Source: Janibacter endophyticus
GTDB taxonomy: Bacteria > Actinomycetota > Actinomycetes > Actinomycetales > Dermatophilaceae
Reading direction: 5' to 3'
Assembly: GCF_016888335.1 (NCBI RefSeq)
Contig: NZ_JAFEJG010000004.1
Coordinates: forward strand, 744,001 to 808,000
DNA length: 64,000 nt
In this document: positions 26,469 through 35,948 of the stretch, piece after piece
Layout: each line of letters begins with the position of its first letter
Numbering within the stretch: position 1 is the first letter of the stretch
Program-made: the position numbers and the translations under genes
The notes under the pieces: generated by a model
Databases searched by the model: none
What the model saw: the letters and a program-made list of their open reading frames with translations, nothing else
Told to the model about the DNA's origin: nothing

Positions 26469-26504
26469 GGGCCGGGTGCAACCCCCTGCCGCTGCACCCG
26501 GCCC
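26469..26504. terminator. bidirectional terminator between pit and pstB
   Basis: GGGCCGGGTGCA (26469-26480) pairs perfectly with TGCACCCGGCCC (26493-26504) around a 12-nt loop, midway between the convergent stops at 26449 and 26531. Confidence 0.85.
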
Positions 26505-26530
26505 GGCCCACTCCCCCCGGGGGCTGACGA

Positions 26531-27310
26531 TCAGCCGAAGCGTCCCGAGATGTAGTCCTCGGTGGCCTTCTCGGTCGGGTTGTTGAAGATCTGGCTCGTG
26601 TCGTCGAACTCGACGAGCTTGCCGGGCTTGCCGGTGGCCTCGAGGTTGAAGAAGCCGGTCATGTCGGAGACGCGAGCGGCCTGCTGCATGTTGTGCGTGA
26701 CGATGACGATCGTGTACTCGTCCTTGAGCTCGTGGATGAGGTCCTCGATCGCCAGGGTCGAGATCGGGTCGAGCGCCGAGCACGGCTCGTCCATGAGGAC
26801 GACGTCCGGCTTGACCGCGATCGTCCGCGCGATGCACAGGCGCTGCTGCTGACCTCCCGAGAGGCCCGAGCCGGGCTTGTCGAGCCGGTCCTTGACCTCG
26901 TTCCAGAGGTTGGCGCCCTGGAGCGAGGACTCGACGAGGTCGTCCGCGTCGGCCTTCTTCATCTTCTTGTTGTTGAGCTTGACCCCGGCGAGGACGTTGT
27001 CGCGGATCGACATCGTCGGGAAGGGGTTCGGGCGCTGGAAGACCATGCCGATCTTGCGCCGCACGTTCACCGGGTCGACGCCCTTGCCGTAGAGGTTCTC
27101 GCCGTCCATGAGGACCTCGCCGTCGACGTAGGCGCCGGGGATGACCTCGTGCATGCGGTTGAGCGAGCGGAGCACGGTGGACTTGCCGCACCCGGAGGGG
27201 CCGATCATCGCCGTGACGCTGCGGGGCTGGATGACCATGTTGACGTCCGCCACGGCCTTGAAGTCGCCGTAGTAGATGTCGAGGTTCTTGATGTCGATGC
27301 GCTTGGACAC
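26531..27310 (-). CDS. pstB: phosphate ABC transporter ATPase
   Basis: 259 aa, the usual PstB length. Walker [11 protein letters not shown]-loop VFQRPNPFP, signature LSGGQQQRL, Walker [14 protein letters not shown] and H-loop VTHNMQQ are all intact. It energises high-affinity phosphate uptake with PstC and PstA. It is last in the pstS-pstC-pstA-pstB order, 27 bp after pstA. Confidence 0.97.
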   Translation of the reverse strand: MSKRIDIKNLDIYYGDFKAVADVNMVIQPRSVTAMIGPSGCGKSTVLRSLNRMHEVIPGAYVDGEVLMDGENLYGKGVDPVNVRRKIGMVFQRPNPFPTMSIRDNVLAGVKLNNKKMKKADADDLVESSLQGANLWNEVKDRLDKPGSGLSGGQQQRLCIARTIAVKPDVVLMDEPCSALDPISTLAIEDLIHELKDEYTIVIVTHNMQQAARVSDMTGFFNLEATGKPGKLVEFDDTSQIFNNPTEKATEDYISGRFG

Positions 27311-27337
27311 GTCGGGTTGTCTTCCTCTTCAGCCGGG

Positions 27338-28456
27338 TCAGCGGCCGGTCTTGGGGGCGAAGTACTTGCTGATGAGCCGGGCGACGATGTTGAGCACCAT
27401 GACGATAGCCATGAGGGTCAGCGCAGCGGTCCAGGCCAGGTCGAGGCTGTCCTGCTTGTTCAGGCCGGGGCTCGAGTAGGAGCTGTAGGCGAAGAGCGGC
27501 AGCGCGGACATCGACCCCTCGAAGGGGTTGAGGTTCATCCCCTTCGCGGCGCCCATGGTGATGAGCAGCGGTGCGGTCTCGCCCATGACCCGGGCGACGG
27601 CGAGCGTGACGCCCGTGGCGATACCGGCGATGGCGGTGGGGAGGACCACCTTGGTAACCGTGAGCCACTTCGGGACGCCGAGCGCGTAGCTCGCCTCGCG
27701 CAGCTCGTTGGGCACGAGCCGGAGCATCTCCTCGGTGCTGCGCACGACCACGGGGATCATGAGCACCGACAGCGCCACCGCACCGACGATGCCGGCCTGG
27801 TAGGCGGGCCCGAAGAAGAGGGTGAAGAGGGAGATCGCGAAGAGGCCGGCGACGATCGAGGGGATGCCGGTCATGACGTCGACGAAGAAGGTCAGGCCCT
27901 TGGCCAGACGGCTCCTGCCGCCGTACTCGACGAGGTAGATCGCCGCGAAGATCCCGATCGGGATCGAGATGAGCGCCGTGAGCCCGGTGACGATGAGGGT
28001 GCCCATGATCGCGTGGTAGGCGCCACCGATCTCGCCGGCGCCGACGCCCCGCATGGAGTACGTGAAGAACTCCGCGTCGAGGCGGTTGACGCCCTTGGAG
28101 ACGATCGTCCAGATCACGGAGAGCAGCGGGGTCAGGGCGACGAGGAACATCGTCGTGACGACCGCCGTGACGAGCCGGTCGGTCGCGTGGCGCGGGCCCT
28201 CGGCCCGGCGAGAGGCCACGTAGATCGCGACCGAGTAGATCAGCGCGGAGACGATGATCACCGGGAGCACGCTGAAGCCCCAGACGAGGCTGACGATCGC
28301 AGCGCCGGCGATGACCGATCCGCCGAGCACCGCCCACCGCGCCTGCTGGCTCAGCCCGCCGTTCCACCGGCCGGCGTCCATCCCGGAACCGCCGGTCGTC
28401 GTCTGACCGCTCGTGAGCGGGGCGCTCTCGGGCGCCTTGTCGTCGATGTCGGTCAT
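27338..28456 (-). CDS. pstA: phosphate ABC transporter permease PstA
   Basis: 372 aa. A ~70-residue N-terminal extension (acidic and Gly/Thr-rich, then two membrane segments) precedes the six-helix permease domain. The ABC coupling motif is ELREASYALGVPKWLTVTKVVLP. ATG 28456 shares one base with the pstC stop (TGATG), so the permeases are translationally coupled. Confidence 0.95.
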   Translation of the reverse strand: MTDIDDKAPESAPLTSGQTTTGGSGMDAGRWNGGLSQQARWAVLGGSVIAGAAIVSLVWGFSVLPVIIVSALIYSVAIYVASRRAEGPRHATDRLVTAVVTTMFLVALTPLLSVIWTIVSKGVNRLDAEFFTYSMRGVGAGEIGGAYHAIMGTLIVTGLTALISIPIGIFAAIYLVEYGGRSRLAKGLTFFVDVMTGIPSIVAGLFAISLFTLFFGPAYQAGIVGAVALSVLMIPVVVRSTEEMLRLVPNELREASYALGVPKWLTVTKVVLPTAIAGIATGVTLAVARVMGETAPLLITMGAAKGMNLNPFEGSMSALPLFAYSSYSSPGLNKQDSLDLAWTAALTLMAIVMVLNIVARLISKYFAPKTGR

Positions 28457-29397
28457 CAGTTGGCTCCGGAGAACTCGGACCGGCGGGAGATGACCCACCG
28501 GGCGAACATGTTGACGAGGAGCGTCACCGCGAAGAGTGCCAGGCCCGAGACGAAGAGAGTGCTGCGCTCGACCCCGAAGGACTCGGGGAAGTTCAGGGCG
28601 ATGTCTCCGGCGATCGTGCCGGACGCCCGCGAGGTGAGCAGCTCCCACGAGATGACCGAGCCGCTGGCGGAGAGGACGATGGCGACCGCCATCGTCTCGC
28701 CGAGCGCGCGCCCGAGGCCGAGCATGGCGCCGGAGATGACGCCAGACTTGCCGAAGGGGATGACGGCCTGCGTGATCATCTCCCAGCGGGTGGCACCGAG
28801 GGCCAGCGAGGCCTCCTCGTGCAGCTGCGGGGTCTGGAGGAAGACCTCTCGGTTCACCGCCGTCATGATCGGCAGGATCATGATCGCCAGGACGATGCCG
28901 ATCATGAGCATCGTTCGGCCGGTGACCGTGACGTTGCCGCCGAAGGGCGGGAGAAAGCCGAGCGTCTCGTTGAGCCAGCCGAAGGTCGGCACGGCGTCGC
29001 TGGCGATCTGCAGGCCCCACAGGCCGAAGATGATCGAGGGCACCGCCGCCAGTAGGTCGATGATGTAGCCGAGCCCGGCCGCGAGGCGACGGGGCGCATA
29101 GTGCGTGATGAAGAGCGCGATCCCGATGGAGAGCGGGAAAGCGATGATCAGCGCGATGATCGAGGAGTAGAGCGTGCCGAAGATCAGCGGCGCGACGTAG
29201 CTCGCGAGGCCCTCTCCGCCGCGCACCTCGCCGGAGTCGGCGGTGATCGCCGGGAGCGCCATGTAGATGAGGAAGCCGGCGACGGCGGCGAGCGTCGCGA
29301 GGATCGCGACCCCGGAGCCGACGGAGAGCCCGGAGAAGATCCGGTCGCCGCGGCGGGTCACCGCCTTCGGTGGGGAGCTGGGGGTCGTCGTGCTCAC
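28456..29397 (-). CDS. pstC: phosphate ABC transporter permease PstC
   Basis: A 313-aa six-helix permease. The coupling loop is HEEASLALGATRWEMITQAVIP, and YIIDLLAAVPSIIFGLWGL is typical of PstC. The GTG start at 29397 is chosen for the GAGGA element 8 nt upstream; the longer open frame would run into the pstS-pstC hairpin. Confidence 0.95.
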   Translation of the reverse strand: MSTTTPSSPPKAVTRRGDRIFSGLSVGSGVAILATLAAVAGFLIYMALPAITADSGEVRGGEGLASYVAPLIFGTLYSSIIALIIAFPLSIGIALFITHYAPRRLAAGLGYIIDLLAAVPSIIFGLWGLQIASDAVPTFGWLNETLGFLPPFGGNVTVTGRTMLMIGIVLAIMILPIMTAVNREVFLQTPQLHEEASLALGATRWEMITQAVIPFGKSGVISGAMLGLGRALGETMAVAIVLSASGSVISWELLTSRASGTIAGDIALNFPESFGVERSTLFVSGLALFAVTLLVNMFARWVISRRSEFSGAN

Positions 29398-29431
29398 TGT
29401 CGCTTCCTCAGGGGTCAGGGGAGTGGGGCAG

Positions 29432-29466
29432 ACCGAGAGCCCCGGACCGCGTCCGGGGCCCTCGGT
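29432..29466 (-). terminator. intercistronic hairpin between pstS and pstC
   Basis: The arm 29432-29447 pairs with 29451-29466 (15 of 16 positions, one A/C mismatch) around a 3-nt loop, just after the pstS stop and about 35 bp before pstC. No T-run follows. It probably attenuates read-through or protects the pstS message, so that more PstS than permease is made. Confidence 0.7.
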
Positions 29467-29488
29467 CATTCAACCCAGTTCGACGGTC

Positions 29489-30610
29489 TCAGTCGACCTT
29501 GATGTTGCTCAGGGCAGCCTTGGCGTTCTCCTGGGCGGCCGGGGAGAGCGGGGCGCTGCCCGCGGCGGCGGCCGCGGCGTCCTGGCCCTCCTGCGAGGCG
29601 ATGTACTCAAGGTAGGCCTTGGTCGTCCTGGCAGCCTCGGCGTCACCGTACTCCGAGCACGCGATGGCGTAGGAGACGAGGACGACCGGGTAGACGCCGG
29701 CGCCGGCGTTGGCCTGGTCGAGCTCGACCGCGTAGTTGGTCTTGCTCGCCTCGTCGACGCGCTTGGCGCTCTCGAGGATCTTCGCCGCGGCCTCGGGGCT
29801 GTACTCGATGAACTCGTCCTCGGCCTTGACCTTGGCCGCGCCGAGGTCACCGATCTGCGAGGCGTCGGCGTAGCCGATGGTTCCCTGGCCCGCCTCGATG
29901 GCCCCGACGACGCCGGAGGTGCCCTTGGCGGCCTCGCCGCCCTTGACCGGCCAGGCGTCCTCGGGCTCGTGCGGCCAGTTGTCCGGGGCCGCGGCCTTGA
30001 GGTAGGTGGCGAAGTTCTCGGTGGTGCCCGAGTCGTCCGAGCGGTTGACCGTCGTGATGGCGGTCGAGGGGAGGTCGGCGTCCGGGTTGTCCGCCTTGAT
30101 CTTCTCGTCGTCCCACGACGTGATCTTGTGGTTGAAGATGTCCGCCATGACCTCGGGCGAGAGGTTGAGCTCGTCGACACCCTCGAGGTTGTACGCGACG
30201 GCGATCGGGGAGACGTAGACCGGGAACTGGATGGTCTCCCCGGTGCAGCCCTTCTCCTTCGCCGAGGCCATCTCCTCCTCGTCCATGGCCGAGTCGGAGC
30301 CGGCGAAGTTCACCGCGCCGTTGATGAACTTCTCGCGGCCGGTGCCGGAGCCGTCGGGGGAGTACTCGACGGTGGCGTCGGGGTTGGCCTCGGAGAACTT
30401 GGCCATCCACTCGCCCTGCGCCTTCTCCATGGAGCTGGCGCCGGCGCCCTTGATGGAGCCGGAGACGGACTCGGCGGCAGAGCCACCACCCGCGGAGGAC
30501 GTCGAGCCGTCGCCCGAGCCTCCCTCGTTGCCGGCACCGCACGCAGCGAGGCCGAGGGACAGGGTCAGGGCAGACGCGGCGGTGAAGACCTTGCGGCTGG
30601 GACGGATCAC
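29489..30610 (-). CDS. pstS: phosphate-binding lipoprotein
   Basis: 373 aa. A lipoprotein signal peptide ends in the lipobox LAAC near residue 23, followed by a Gly/Ser-rich tether (GGSGDGSTSSAGGGS). The binding domain includes IKGAGASSMEKAQ, YSPDGSGTGREKFING, FAGSDSAMDEEE, TVNRSDDSGTTENF and GTSGVVGAI, which are the phosphate-contact loops of PstS. I place the start at GTG 30610, which gives a compact basic n-region (VIRPSRK) and has GAGAGG about 11 nt upstream. It is the first gene of the operon, under a PHO box. Confidence 0.95.
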   Translation of the reverse strand: MIRPSRKVFTAASALTLSLGLAACGAGNEGGSGDGSTSSAGGGSAAESVSGSIKGAGASSMEKAQGEWMAKFSEANPDATVEYSPDGSGTGREKFINGAVNFAGSDSAMDEEEMASAKEKGCTGETIQFPVYVSPIAVAYNLEGVDELNLSPEVMADIFNHKITSWDDEKIKADNPDADLPSTAITTVNRSDDSGTTENFATYLKAAAPDNWPHEPEDAWPVKGGEAAKGTSGVVGAIEAGQGTIGYADASQIGDLGAAKVKAEDEFIEYSPEAAAKILESAKRVDEASKTNYAVELDQANAGAGVYPVVLVSYAIACSEYGDAEAARTTKAYLEYIASQEGQDAAAAAAGSAPLSPAAQENAKAALSNIKVD

Positions 30611-30686
30611 AGTGATCGATACCTCTCGGGAAAAAGTGGCACGAGGCACGGCACATCGCCGTGACCGCCGTGGTCGTACGTCGATG

Positions 30687-30745
30687 ACGCTAAGAGCGGT
30701 CGGTGACCGGATGGCCCCCCGTCGGTGAACGCGAGGTGAACCCGA
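30687..30745 (-). promoter_or_regulatory. pstS promoter with PHO box
   Basis: The minus-strand -10 is TAGCGT (30692-30687). Upstream are units in strict 11-bp phase: GGTGACC 30702-30708, GGCCCCC 30713-30719, GGTGAAC 30724-30730 and GGTGAAC 30735-30741 (plus-strand reading). Read towards pstS, the last two give two perfect GTTCACC direct repeats separated by TCGC, the layout of actinobacterial PhoP/RegX3 boxes. This is the best box in the window. Confidence 0.85.
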
Positions 30746-30835
30746 CCTGCACGTTGGGTTCAGCCGGCCGTGAGGCCCCTCACGCGAACGCCGGTGGCGG
30801 TCTGCGAGAGGGTTGCGCCGACGCAGCCTCGAGGC

Positions 30836-31795
30836 TCAGGCGCGGTCCTCCGGGTGGTGCCTCTCCGCGGACGCGACCCGGGCTCCCGCACCGGTGCCGG
30901 CGATGTGGCAGACGAGGACCTCCCCCTTCGTCATCCCGGAGGAGAGCGCGCCCTCGAGGATCGACTGGGCGAGCACGCCCTGCCGGTGCGTCGTGTCGAC
31001 GAGGGTGATGAGCTCGGTGATGAGGTCCGGCAGGACAGGGCCGTGCGAGCACAGGGCTGCGGGGACGCCCCGCTCGACGAGCCGGCGCAGGTGGTGCGGT
31101 GCCTTGGCCGGGTTGTCGGCGTAACCCTCCTCGGAGAGGCCGGGCTTGAGCCGCAACCGCTGGCCGGCGCTCTGCGCGTACGGCGACATGGTGCGGGCGG
31201 CCCGGGTCGAGGGGGAGCTCACGAGCCGGGTGATGCCGTAGGCGCCGAGGAGCGGTACGAGCTCGCCGGCCTGGCGCTCGCCACGGGCGTCGAGCGGCCG
31301 GAGCCAGTCCTTGCCGGACCACGAGGCACGCGGCTCGGCCTTGGCATGCCGGACGAGAGCCAGCGGCCAGGTCGTCAAGGCCCCGGCGGAGTCGGCCTCG
31401 ACGAGACCGTCGAGCTGGTCGACGTCGCGCTGGTGGGTCAGCCGCTTGCGGGCCTTGTCGACCTCGAGCCAGGCCACCTCGTCGATCTCGTGCTCGAGGA
31501 CCCCTTCGCCGCCGACGACCTCGGCGGCCCAGTACCGGACGTCCTTGACGACGGGGATCCCGCCGCGGACGCCGAGGTGGTAGGTCGAGGAGGGGAGCGG
31601 CCGTCCGAGCCGGACCTGCAGCCCGGTCTCCTCGGCGGTCTCGCGGGTCGCGGCCACGGGGAAGATCTCACCCGGGTCGAGCTTGCCCTTGGCCCACGAC
31701 CAGTCGTCGTAGCGCGGCCGGTGGACGAGGGCGACCTGGAGCGCGCCGCGGCGACGGCGCCAGGGGAGGGTGCCGGCGGCGAGCACGACGGGCAT
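30836..31795 (-). CDS. mutT1: MutT1-like Nudix hydrolase / histidine phosphatase
   Basis: A 319-aa two-domain protein. Residues 1-140 form a Nudix domain with the box in GKLDPGE...RETAEETGL. Residues 145-300 form a histidine phosphatase domain with the catalytic ALVRHAKAE, SSPSTRAART and LCSHGPV. The mycobacterial MutT1 has the same layout and removes 8-oxo-GTP and related nucleotides in two steps. It is probably cytoplasmic. A 93-bp gap separates it from mshD, with no clear promoter or Shine-Dalgarno site. Confidence 0.9.
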   Translation of the reverse strand: MPVVLAAGTLPWRRRRGALQVALVHRPRYDDWSWAKGKLDPGEIFPVAATRETAEETGLQVRLGRPLPSSTYHLGVRGGIPVVKDVRYWAAEVVGGEGVLEHEIDEVAWLEVDKARKRLTHQRDVDQLDGLVEADSAGALTTWPLALVRHAKAEPRASWSGKDWLRPLDARGERQAGELVPLLGAYGITRLVSSPSTRAARTMSPYAQSAGQRLRLKPGLSEEGYADNPAKAPHHLRRLVERGVPAALCSHGPVLPDLITELITLVDTTHRQGVLAQSILEGALSSGMTKGEVLVCHIAGTGAGARVASAERHHPEDRA

Positions 31796-31888
31796 CAGCG
31801 GCCCGCCCGGAGATGGCCGTCGCCGAGCCCCGCTCCGGGGCCTGGGTGCGGGGACTGGGCACTCATGACGGCATTGTTGCAGCGCGTC

Positions 31889-32749
31889 TCAGCGCGCGCG
31901 GGCATACATCGAGTGGACGGCATGACGGACGAAGCCGGCCCGGTCGTACGTGGCCAGCGCGGGGGTGTTGTCCCCCTCGACGTAGAGCTCGACGGTGTCG
32001 AGCCCGAGCCCCGCGAGGTGGGCCAGGCCGACGGCGGTCGCGTATCCGCCCAGCCCCCGCCCCTGGTGGCCCGGGGCCACCCCGACGACGTACACCTCTC
32101 CGATCCCGCTCGAGGGGTCGGCGACCTTCGTCCAGTGGAAGGCGGCGAGCTCACCCCCTTCGTCCTCGACGAGGAAGAGGCCCGCCGCGTCGAACCACGG
32201 CTGCCCCGTCCGCCGGTCGAGGCCGGCCCGGTCCAGCCGGCCCTGCTCGGGGTGGTCGACGAAGGCGGCCGCGTTGATGGCGAGGAGCGCCTCCTCGTCC
32301 TGCCCGGGGACGAAGGTCCGGAGCCGGTAACCCTCGGGCGGCTCGGGCGCGGTCGGGACCCCGTCGAGGGGGCGCCGCAGGACGAGCAGCTCGCGGACCC
32401 GCTCCAGGCCGAGGGAGGCGGCGAGAGACCGCGCGGGCGGGAGGTCGCCGTGCGCCCAGAAGCGCGCCGCGGGGTCGCGCGCGAGGACGCCCTCCGCGAG
32501 GCGACGGCCGATGCCCTGCCGCCGGTGGCCGGGGTCCACCGTCAGCTCGGCCGACCCGTCGGGGGCCAGTCCGGCGTACCCGGCGAAGGGGGGTCCCTCC
32601 GGCTCGGTGAGGTGCCGGTGGGTGGTGCCGTCGAGGGCCAGGAGGAAGTCCTCGCCGAGGGGGGAGGGGCCGTCGGCGCCGGTGCTGCGGCGGGCCAGCT
32701 CCCGGACGGAGGCCGCCGCGTCCGGGGTGAGCGCCTCGTGCGGCGTCAT
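31889..32749 (-). CDS. mshD: mycothiol synthase (double GNAT acetyltransferase)
   Basis: 286 aa with two GNAT folds. The N-terminal acetyl-CoA loop is [13 protein letters not shown] near residue 72. The C-terminal one is [17 protein letters not shown] near 220, followed by [18 protein letters not shown]. It acetylates Cys-GlcN-Ins in the last step of mycothiol synthesis. Its ATG overlaps the glnR stop (ATGA, 32749-32746). The glnR-mshD order is the same as in mycobacteria. Confidence 0.93.
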   Translation of the reverse strand: MTPHEALTPDAAASVRELARRSTGADGPSPLGEDFLLALDGTTHRHLTEPEGPPFAGYAGLAPDGSAELTVDPGHRRQGIGRRLAEGVLARDPAARFWAHGDLPPARSLAASLGLERVRELLVLRRPLDGVPTAPEPPEGYRLRTFVPGQDEEALLAINAAAFVDHPEQGRLDRAGLDRRTGQPWFDAAGLFLVEDEGGELAAFHWTKVADPSSGIGEVYVVGVAPGHQGRGLGGYATAVGLAHLAGLGLDTVELYVEGDNTPALATYDRAGFVRHAVHSMYARAR

Positions 32750-33447
32750 GCGTCGCTCCCGACGGGCTGGGCCTCGTCCTCGACGGTGTCGGGGACGAAG
32801 CGGTAGCCGACGTTGCGCACCGTGCCGATGAGCACCTCGTGGTCGGCGCCGAGCTTGGCCCGCAGCCGGCGCACGTGGACGTCGACGGTCCGGGTGCCGC
32901 CGAAGTAGTCGTAGCCCCAGACCTCCTGGAGGAGCTGGGCGCGGGTGAAGACCCGTCCGGGGTGCTGCACGAGGTACTTGAGCAGCTCGAACTCCTTGTA
33001 CGTGAGGTCGAGGACGGTGCCGTTGAGCCGCGCGGAGTAGCTCGCCTCGTCGATGGTCACCGACCCGCTGGCGATCTCGTCGTCATCGGTGCCGGCGGCG
33101 GAGCGCGCGGCGGCGAGCCGGATCCGGGCCTCGACCTCCGCCGGGCCTGCGGACTCGACGATGACGTCGTCGACGGACCACTCGGTGGTCACGGCGGTGA
33201 GCCCGCCCTCGGTGAGGATGGCGATGACCGGCGCCGGGGCCCCGGTGGCGTTGATGACCCGGCACAGCGAGCGGGCCTGGATGAGCTCACGGCGGGCGTC
33301 GACGAGGATGACGTCCGTCTCGGGGGCGTCGAGCAGCGCGGACGCCTCGGCGGGGAGGGTCCGCACGTGGTGACCGAGGAGAGCCAGCGCCGGCAGCACC
33401 TCGGCGCTGGGCGCCAGGTCGTCGGTGAGCAGCAGCAGCCTGGCCAT
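32746..33447 (-). CDS. glnR: OmpR-type orphan response regulator GlnR
   Basis: 233 aa. The N-terminal receiver-like domain has a run typical of GlnR ([10 protein letters not shown] region, [26 protein letters not shown]) rather than the full phosphorylation pocket. The C-terminal winged helix contains [40 protein letters not shown] and VGYRF. In actinobacteria GlnR controls nitrogen assimilation and some sugar transport. ATG 33447 has TAGAAT (33461-33456) 8 nt upstream, so it is probably leaderless. No partner kinase is adjacent. Confidence 0.92.
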   Translation of the reverse strand: MARLLLLTDDLAPSAEVLPALALLGHHVRTLPAEASALLDAPETDVILVDARRELIQARSLCRVINATGAPAPVIAILTEGGLTAVTTEWSVDDVIVESAGPAEVEARIRLAAARSAAGTDDDEIASGSVTIDEASYSARLNGTVLDLTYKEFELLKYLVQHPGRVFTRAQLLQEVWGYDYFGGTRTVDVHVRRLRAKLGADHEVLIGTVRNVGYRFVPDTVEDEAQPVGSDA

Positions 33448-33455
33448 CAACCGCC

Positions 33456-33484
33456 ATTCTACGAAAGGTCGCACGGGATAAGGT
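33456..33484. promoter_or_regulatory. divergent leaderless promoters of glnR and a membrane protein gene
   Basis: TAGAAT (33461-33456, minus) serves glnR at 33447. TAAGGT (33479-33484, plus) serves the gene at 33491 with a 6-nt gap. The whole divergent region is 43 bp. Confidence 0.6.
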
Positions 33485-33490
33485 CGGCCC

Positions 33491-34327
33491 GTGCAGAGTG
33501 TGGACCCCGCCCCGCAGACGCGAGCCGCGCGCCGTGCTCAGCAGGGCTCGCACGGGCTCCCGCCGGAGCGCCCGCAGACCGCAGCCGTCCCGCGCCCCGT
33601 GGTCGCGGCGGGCGCGGTCGTCGTCGGGCTGGCGCTCGCGCTCGCGGCCCTGACGACCTCGACCGTGTTGCTCGTGGCAGTGGTCACGGCCGCCGGCCTG
33701 CTCGTCACGCTCGGTCTGCCCCGGCTCGCCGGGCTGGCCACCCCGCTCGCGGCCTCGGGGGTCCTCGCCGTGACCGCCCTCGCGCTCGCGGCCGCCAGGC
33801 TCTCCACCGAGTCGGACCCGTGGCTCGAGGCGGCTCCCGTCGCGGCTGCCGTCGGGGTCATCCTCATGAGCCTCGTCCCGCTCGTCGACGGCCGGGTGCG
33901 GGCCGAGCTCACCCGCTGGCTCATGACGGTCGCGCTGGGGATCGGGCTGCTCATGTGCGGCATCGTCCTGACGATCGTCGCGGGGGACGCACGCCGCCCG
34001 CTCGTCGTCGCCGGCGTCGCGGTGGCCGTCTCGGCGATCGTCGACGTGCTCCTCGAGCGCCCGCGGCTGCACGCGTGGATGCTCCCCGTCGCGATGCTGC
34101 TCGGTGGCGTCGCCGGTCTCGTCGTGACCCTCGTCGTCAGCGGTCAGGTGCTCGTGTGGGGCCTGCTTGTCGGGGTGCTGGCCGCGGCTGTCGCGCTCGC
34201 GGCCCGTCGCGTGGCCGTGCCGGTGCCCCGCGCGTCGGAGCCGGGAGCTGCGGTCGCTGTCGGTGCCGCGTCGGTGCTCGTCGTCGGCCCGGTGGTGCTC
34301 ACCCTGACGCGGGCCTTCGTCGGCTGA
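33491..34327 (+). CDS. hypothetical integral membrane protein
   Basis: A 278-aa protein of no family I recognise. A ~35-residue basic, Pro/Arg-rich cytoplasmic tail is followed by about eight membrane segments of mainly Ala, Val and Leu, for example [18 protein letters not shown] and [20 protein letters not shown]. The only loop motifs are short charged links ([19 protein letters not shown]). The start is GTG 33491 with TAAGGT 6 nt upstream (leaderless). Confidence 0.7.
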   Translation: MQSVDPAPQTRAARRAQQGSHGLPPERPQTAAVPRPVVAAGAVVVGLALALAALTTSTVLLVAVVTAAGLLVTLGLPRLAGLATPLAASGVLAVTALALAAARLSTESDPWLEAAPVAAAVGVILMSLVPLVDGRVRAELTRWLMTVALGIGLLMCGIVLTIVAGDARRPLVVAGVAVAVSAIVDVLLERPRLHAWMLPVAMLLGGVAGLVVTLVVSGQVLVWGLLVGVLAAAVALAARRVAVPVPRASEPGAAVAVGAASVLVVGPVVLTLTRAFVG

Positions 34328-34349
34328 TCGCGACCCCTACCCTGGTGGG

Positions 34350-34844
34350 GTGTTCACCATCGACCCCACCCTGCACCCGGACATCGCCCCCCTCGCCTGG
34401 CTCGTCGGCCGCTGGGAGGGCGCGGGAGTCGTGGGGTACCCGACGATCGAGTCGGCGAACTTCGGGCAGGAGATCATCTGCGCGCACGACGGTCGTCCCT
34501 TCCTGCGCTGGGAGTCGCGTACCTGGTTGCTCGACGACGAGGGTCAGCAGGTCCGCCCGCTGGCGACCGAGCTCGGCTTCTGGCGGCCGGGCGGCGAGGG
34601 CGAGGTCGAGCTGCTCCTCGCGCACCCCACCGGTTTTGTCGAGATGTACTACGGGTCGGTCGAGCCGGCCCGGGTCGAGGTCCGCACCGACGGGGTGATC
34701 CGGAGCCCGCAGGCCAAGGAGTACTCCGCCGCCTCGCGGATGTACGGCTACGTCAACAGCAACCTCATGTGGGTCATGGACATGGCCGCCGTCGGTGAGC
34801 CGCTGCAGAGCCACGTCTCGGCCGAGCTCAAGCGCGTCGACTGA
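34350..34844 (+). CDS. nitrobindin-like / FABP-family heme-binding protein
   Basis: A 164-aa all-beta protein with the family opening LAWLVGRWEGAGVVGYPTI (GxWxGxG) and a C-terminal strand set ending in NSNLMWVMDMA. Proteins of this type form a ten-stranded barrel; the actinobacterial members bind heme and are named peroxynitrite isomerases. Whether the heme-ligand His is kept is not clear to me. GTG 34350 is preceded by TACCCT (34338-34343) and a 6-nt gap. The stop is one base from the LCP gene stop on the other strand. Confidence 0.85.
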   Translation: MFTIDPTLHPDIAPLAWLVGRWEGAGVVGYPTIESANFGQEIICAHDGRPFLRWESRTWLLDDEGQQVRPLATELGFWRPGGEGEVELLLAHPTGFVEMYYGSVEPARVEVRTDGVIRSPQAKEYSAASRMYGYVNSNLMWVMDMAAVGEPLQSHVSAELKRVD

Positions 34845-34845
34845 G

Positions 34846-35892
34846 CTACTCCGTGAAACCGGCCATGTTGTCGGTCGCCAGCGCGTCGGAGAGGCGGTCC
34901 ATGCCCGGCTCGTCGAGGACGACGATCGAGGCCCCGCCGGACGTCGTCCCGTAGCCGGAGAAGGGCGCCGTGACGAAGTGGATGTCGTCGCCGCGGACGC
35001 CGCGCAGCTTGAGCGCCTGGCTGCGGATCTTGCTGGTGGTCAGGGTGTCGTCGACGATCGAGTTCGACGTGCCGGCCTGGACGAAGCTGGAGAACTTCGC
35101 CGGGTTGAGCAGGACGCCCGGGGTGAGGGTCTTGGTCATGATGGCCTTGAGCCAGGCCTGCTGCCGCTGGCCGCGGGAGATGTCGCCCTGGGAGAGCTGG
35201 TAGCGCTCGCGGACGAAGCCCAGCGCCTGCTCGCCGTTGAGGTCGTTCCACCCCTTCTGGATGGCCACGCCGCCGTTGCCGGAGGAGCTGCTCGCCTGCT
35301 CGGCGTAGACGCGCACGCCACCGACGGCGTCGGTCATCTGCTTGAAGCCCTCAAAGTCGGTCTTGGCGACGTGGTCGATCTTCACGCCGAGGAGGTCCTG
35401 GAGGGTCTGGACGAGCAGGGGGGCGCCGCCGTAGGCGAAGGAGGCGTTGATCTTGTCCTTGCCGCGGCCGGGGATGTCGACGTAGAGGTCGCGGGGGAAG
35501 TGAATGAGATAGACCCCGCTGCTGTCCTTGGGGACGTGGACCAGCTGGATGACGTCGGCGCGAGACGCGGTCTCGCCGGGGCGGGCGTCAGACCCGATGA
35601 CGAGGTAGTTCGTCCCCTGGCCGGTGACGAGCTTCGTGCCCGTCGTCGTCTTCGACGGGTCGCCGCCAGCAGTGCCACCGCCCCCCGGCGCCGGCAGGAG
35701 CGCCTCCCGCTGGATGTCGTCGACCTTGCTGTTGAGGTAGCCGAGGTAGCCGGCCGCTCCCGCGACGACCAGGAGCGCCGCGCACACGAGGACGATGACC
35801 GTGCGACGGATCCGTCGCCCCCAGCCTCCTCGGCGCCGTCGGGAGCGCTCCGGCTCGTCCCGCGAGGTCTCGTCGAAGAGGTCGTTGATCAC
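34846..35892 (-). CDS. LytR-CpsA-Psr (LCP) family wall polymer ligase
   Basis: 348 aa: a cytoplasmic basic tail, one membrane helix (VIVLVCAALLVVAGAAGYLGYL, split at residues 32-53) and an extracellular LCP domain with NYLVIGSDAR, ASRADVIQLVHV, HFPRDLYVDIPG, KINASFAYGG and FVRERYQLSQGD. LCP enzymes attach teichoic acids or arabinogalactan-like polymers to peptidoglycan, so this is a candidate ligase for the polymer built by the 1-19 kb cluster. GTG 35892 has TAGACT (35904-35899) 6 nt upstream. Confidence 0.92.
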   Translation of the reverse strand: MINDLFDETSRDEPERSRRRRGGWGRRIRRTVIVLVCAALLVVAGAAGYLGYLNSKVDDIQREALLPAPGGGGTAGGDPSKTTTGTKLVTGQGTNYLVIGSDARPGETASRADVIQLVHVPKDSSGVYLIHFPRDLYVDIPGRGKDKINASFAYGGAPLLVQTLQDLLGVKIDHVAKTDFEGFKQMTDAVGGVRVYAEQASSSSGNGGVAIQKGWNDLNGEQALGFVRERYQLSQGDISRGQRQQAWLKAIMTKTLTPGVLLNPAKFSSFVQAGTSNSIVDDTLTTSKIRSQALKLRGVRGDDIHFVTAPFSGYGTTSGGASIVVLDEPGMDRLSDALATDNMAGFTE

Positions 35893-35898
35893 GCCTGG

Positions 35899-35942
35899 AG
35901 TCTAGGTCGCGGGTCTGGGGGCGACCTGATGGTCGGTAGATT
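35899..35942. promoter_or_regulatory. divergent leaderless promoters of the LCP gene and the Fur-family regulator
   Basis: TAGACT (35904-35899, minus) is 6 nt from the LCP GTG. TAGATT (35937-35942, plus) is 6 nt from the regulator ATG. The 56-bp intergenic region is a natural place for the Fur-type protein to control both, though I see no clear Fur palindrome. Confidence 0.6.
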
Positions 35943-35948
35943 CGGGGG

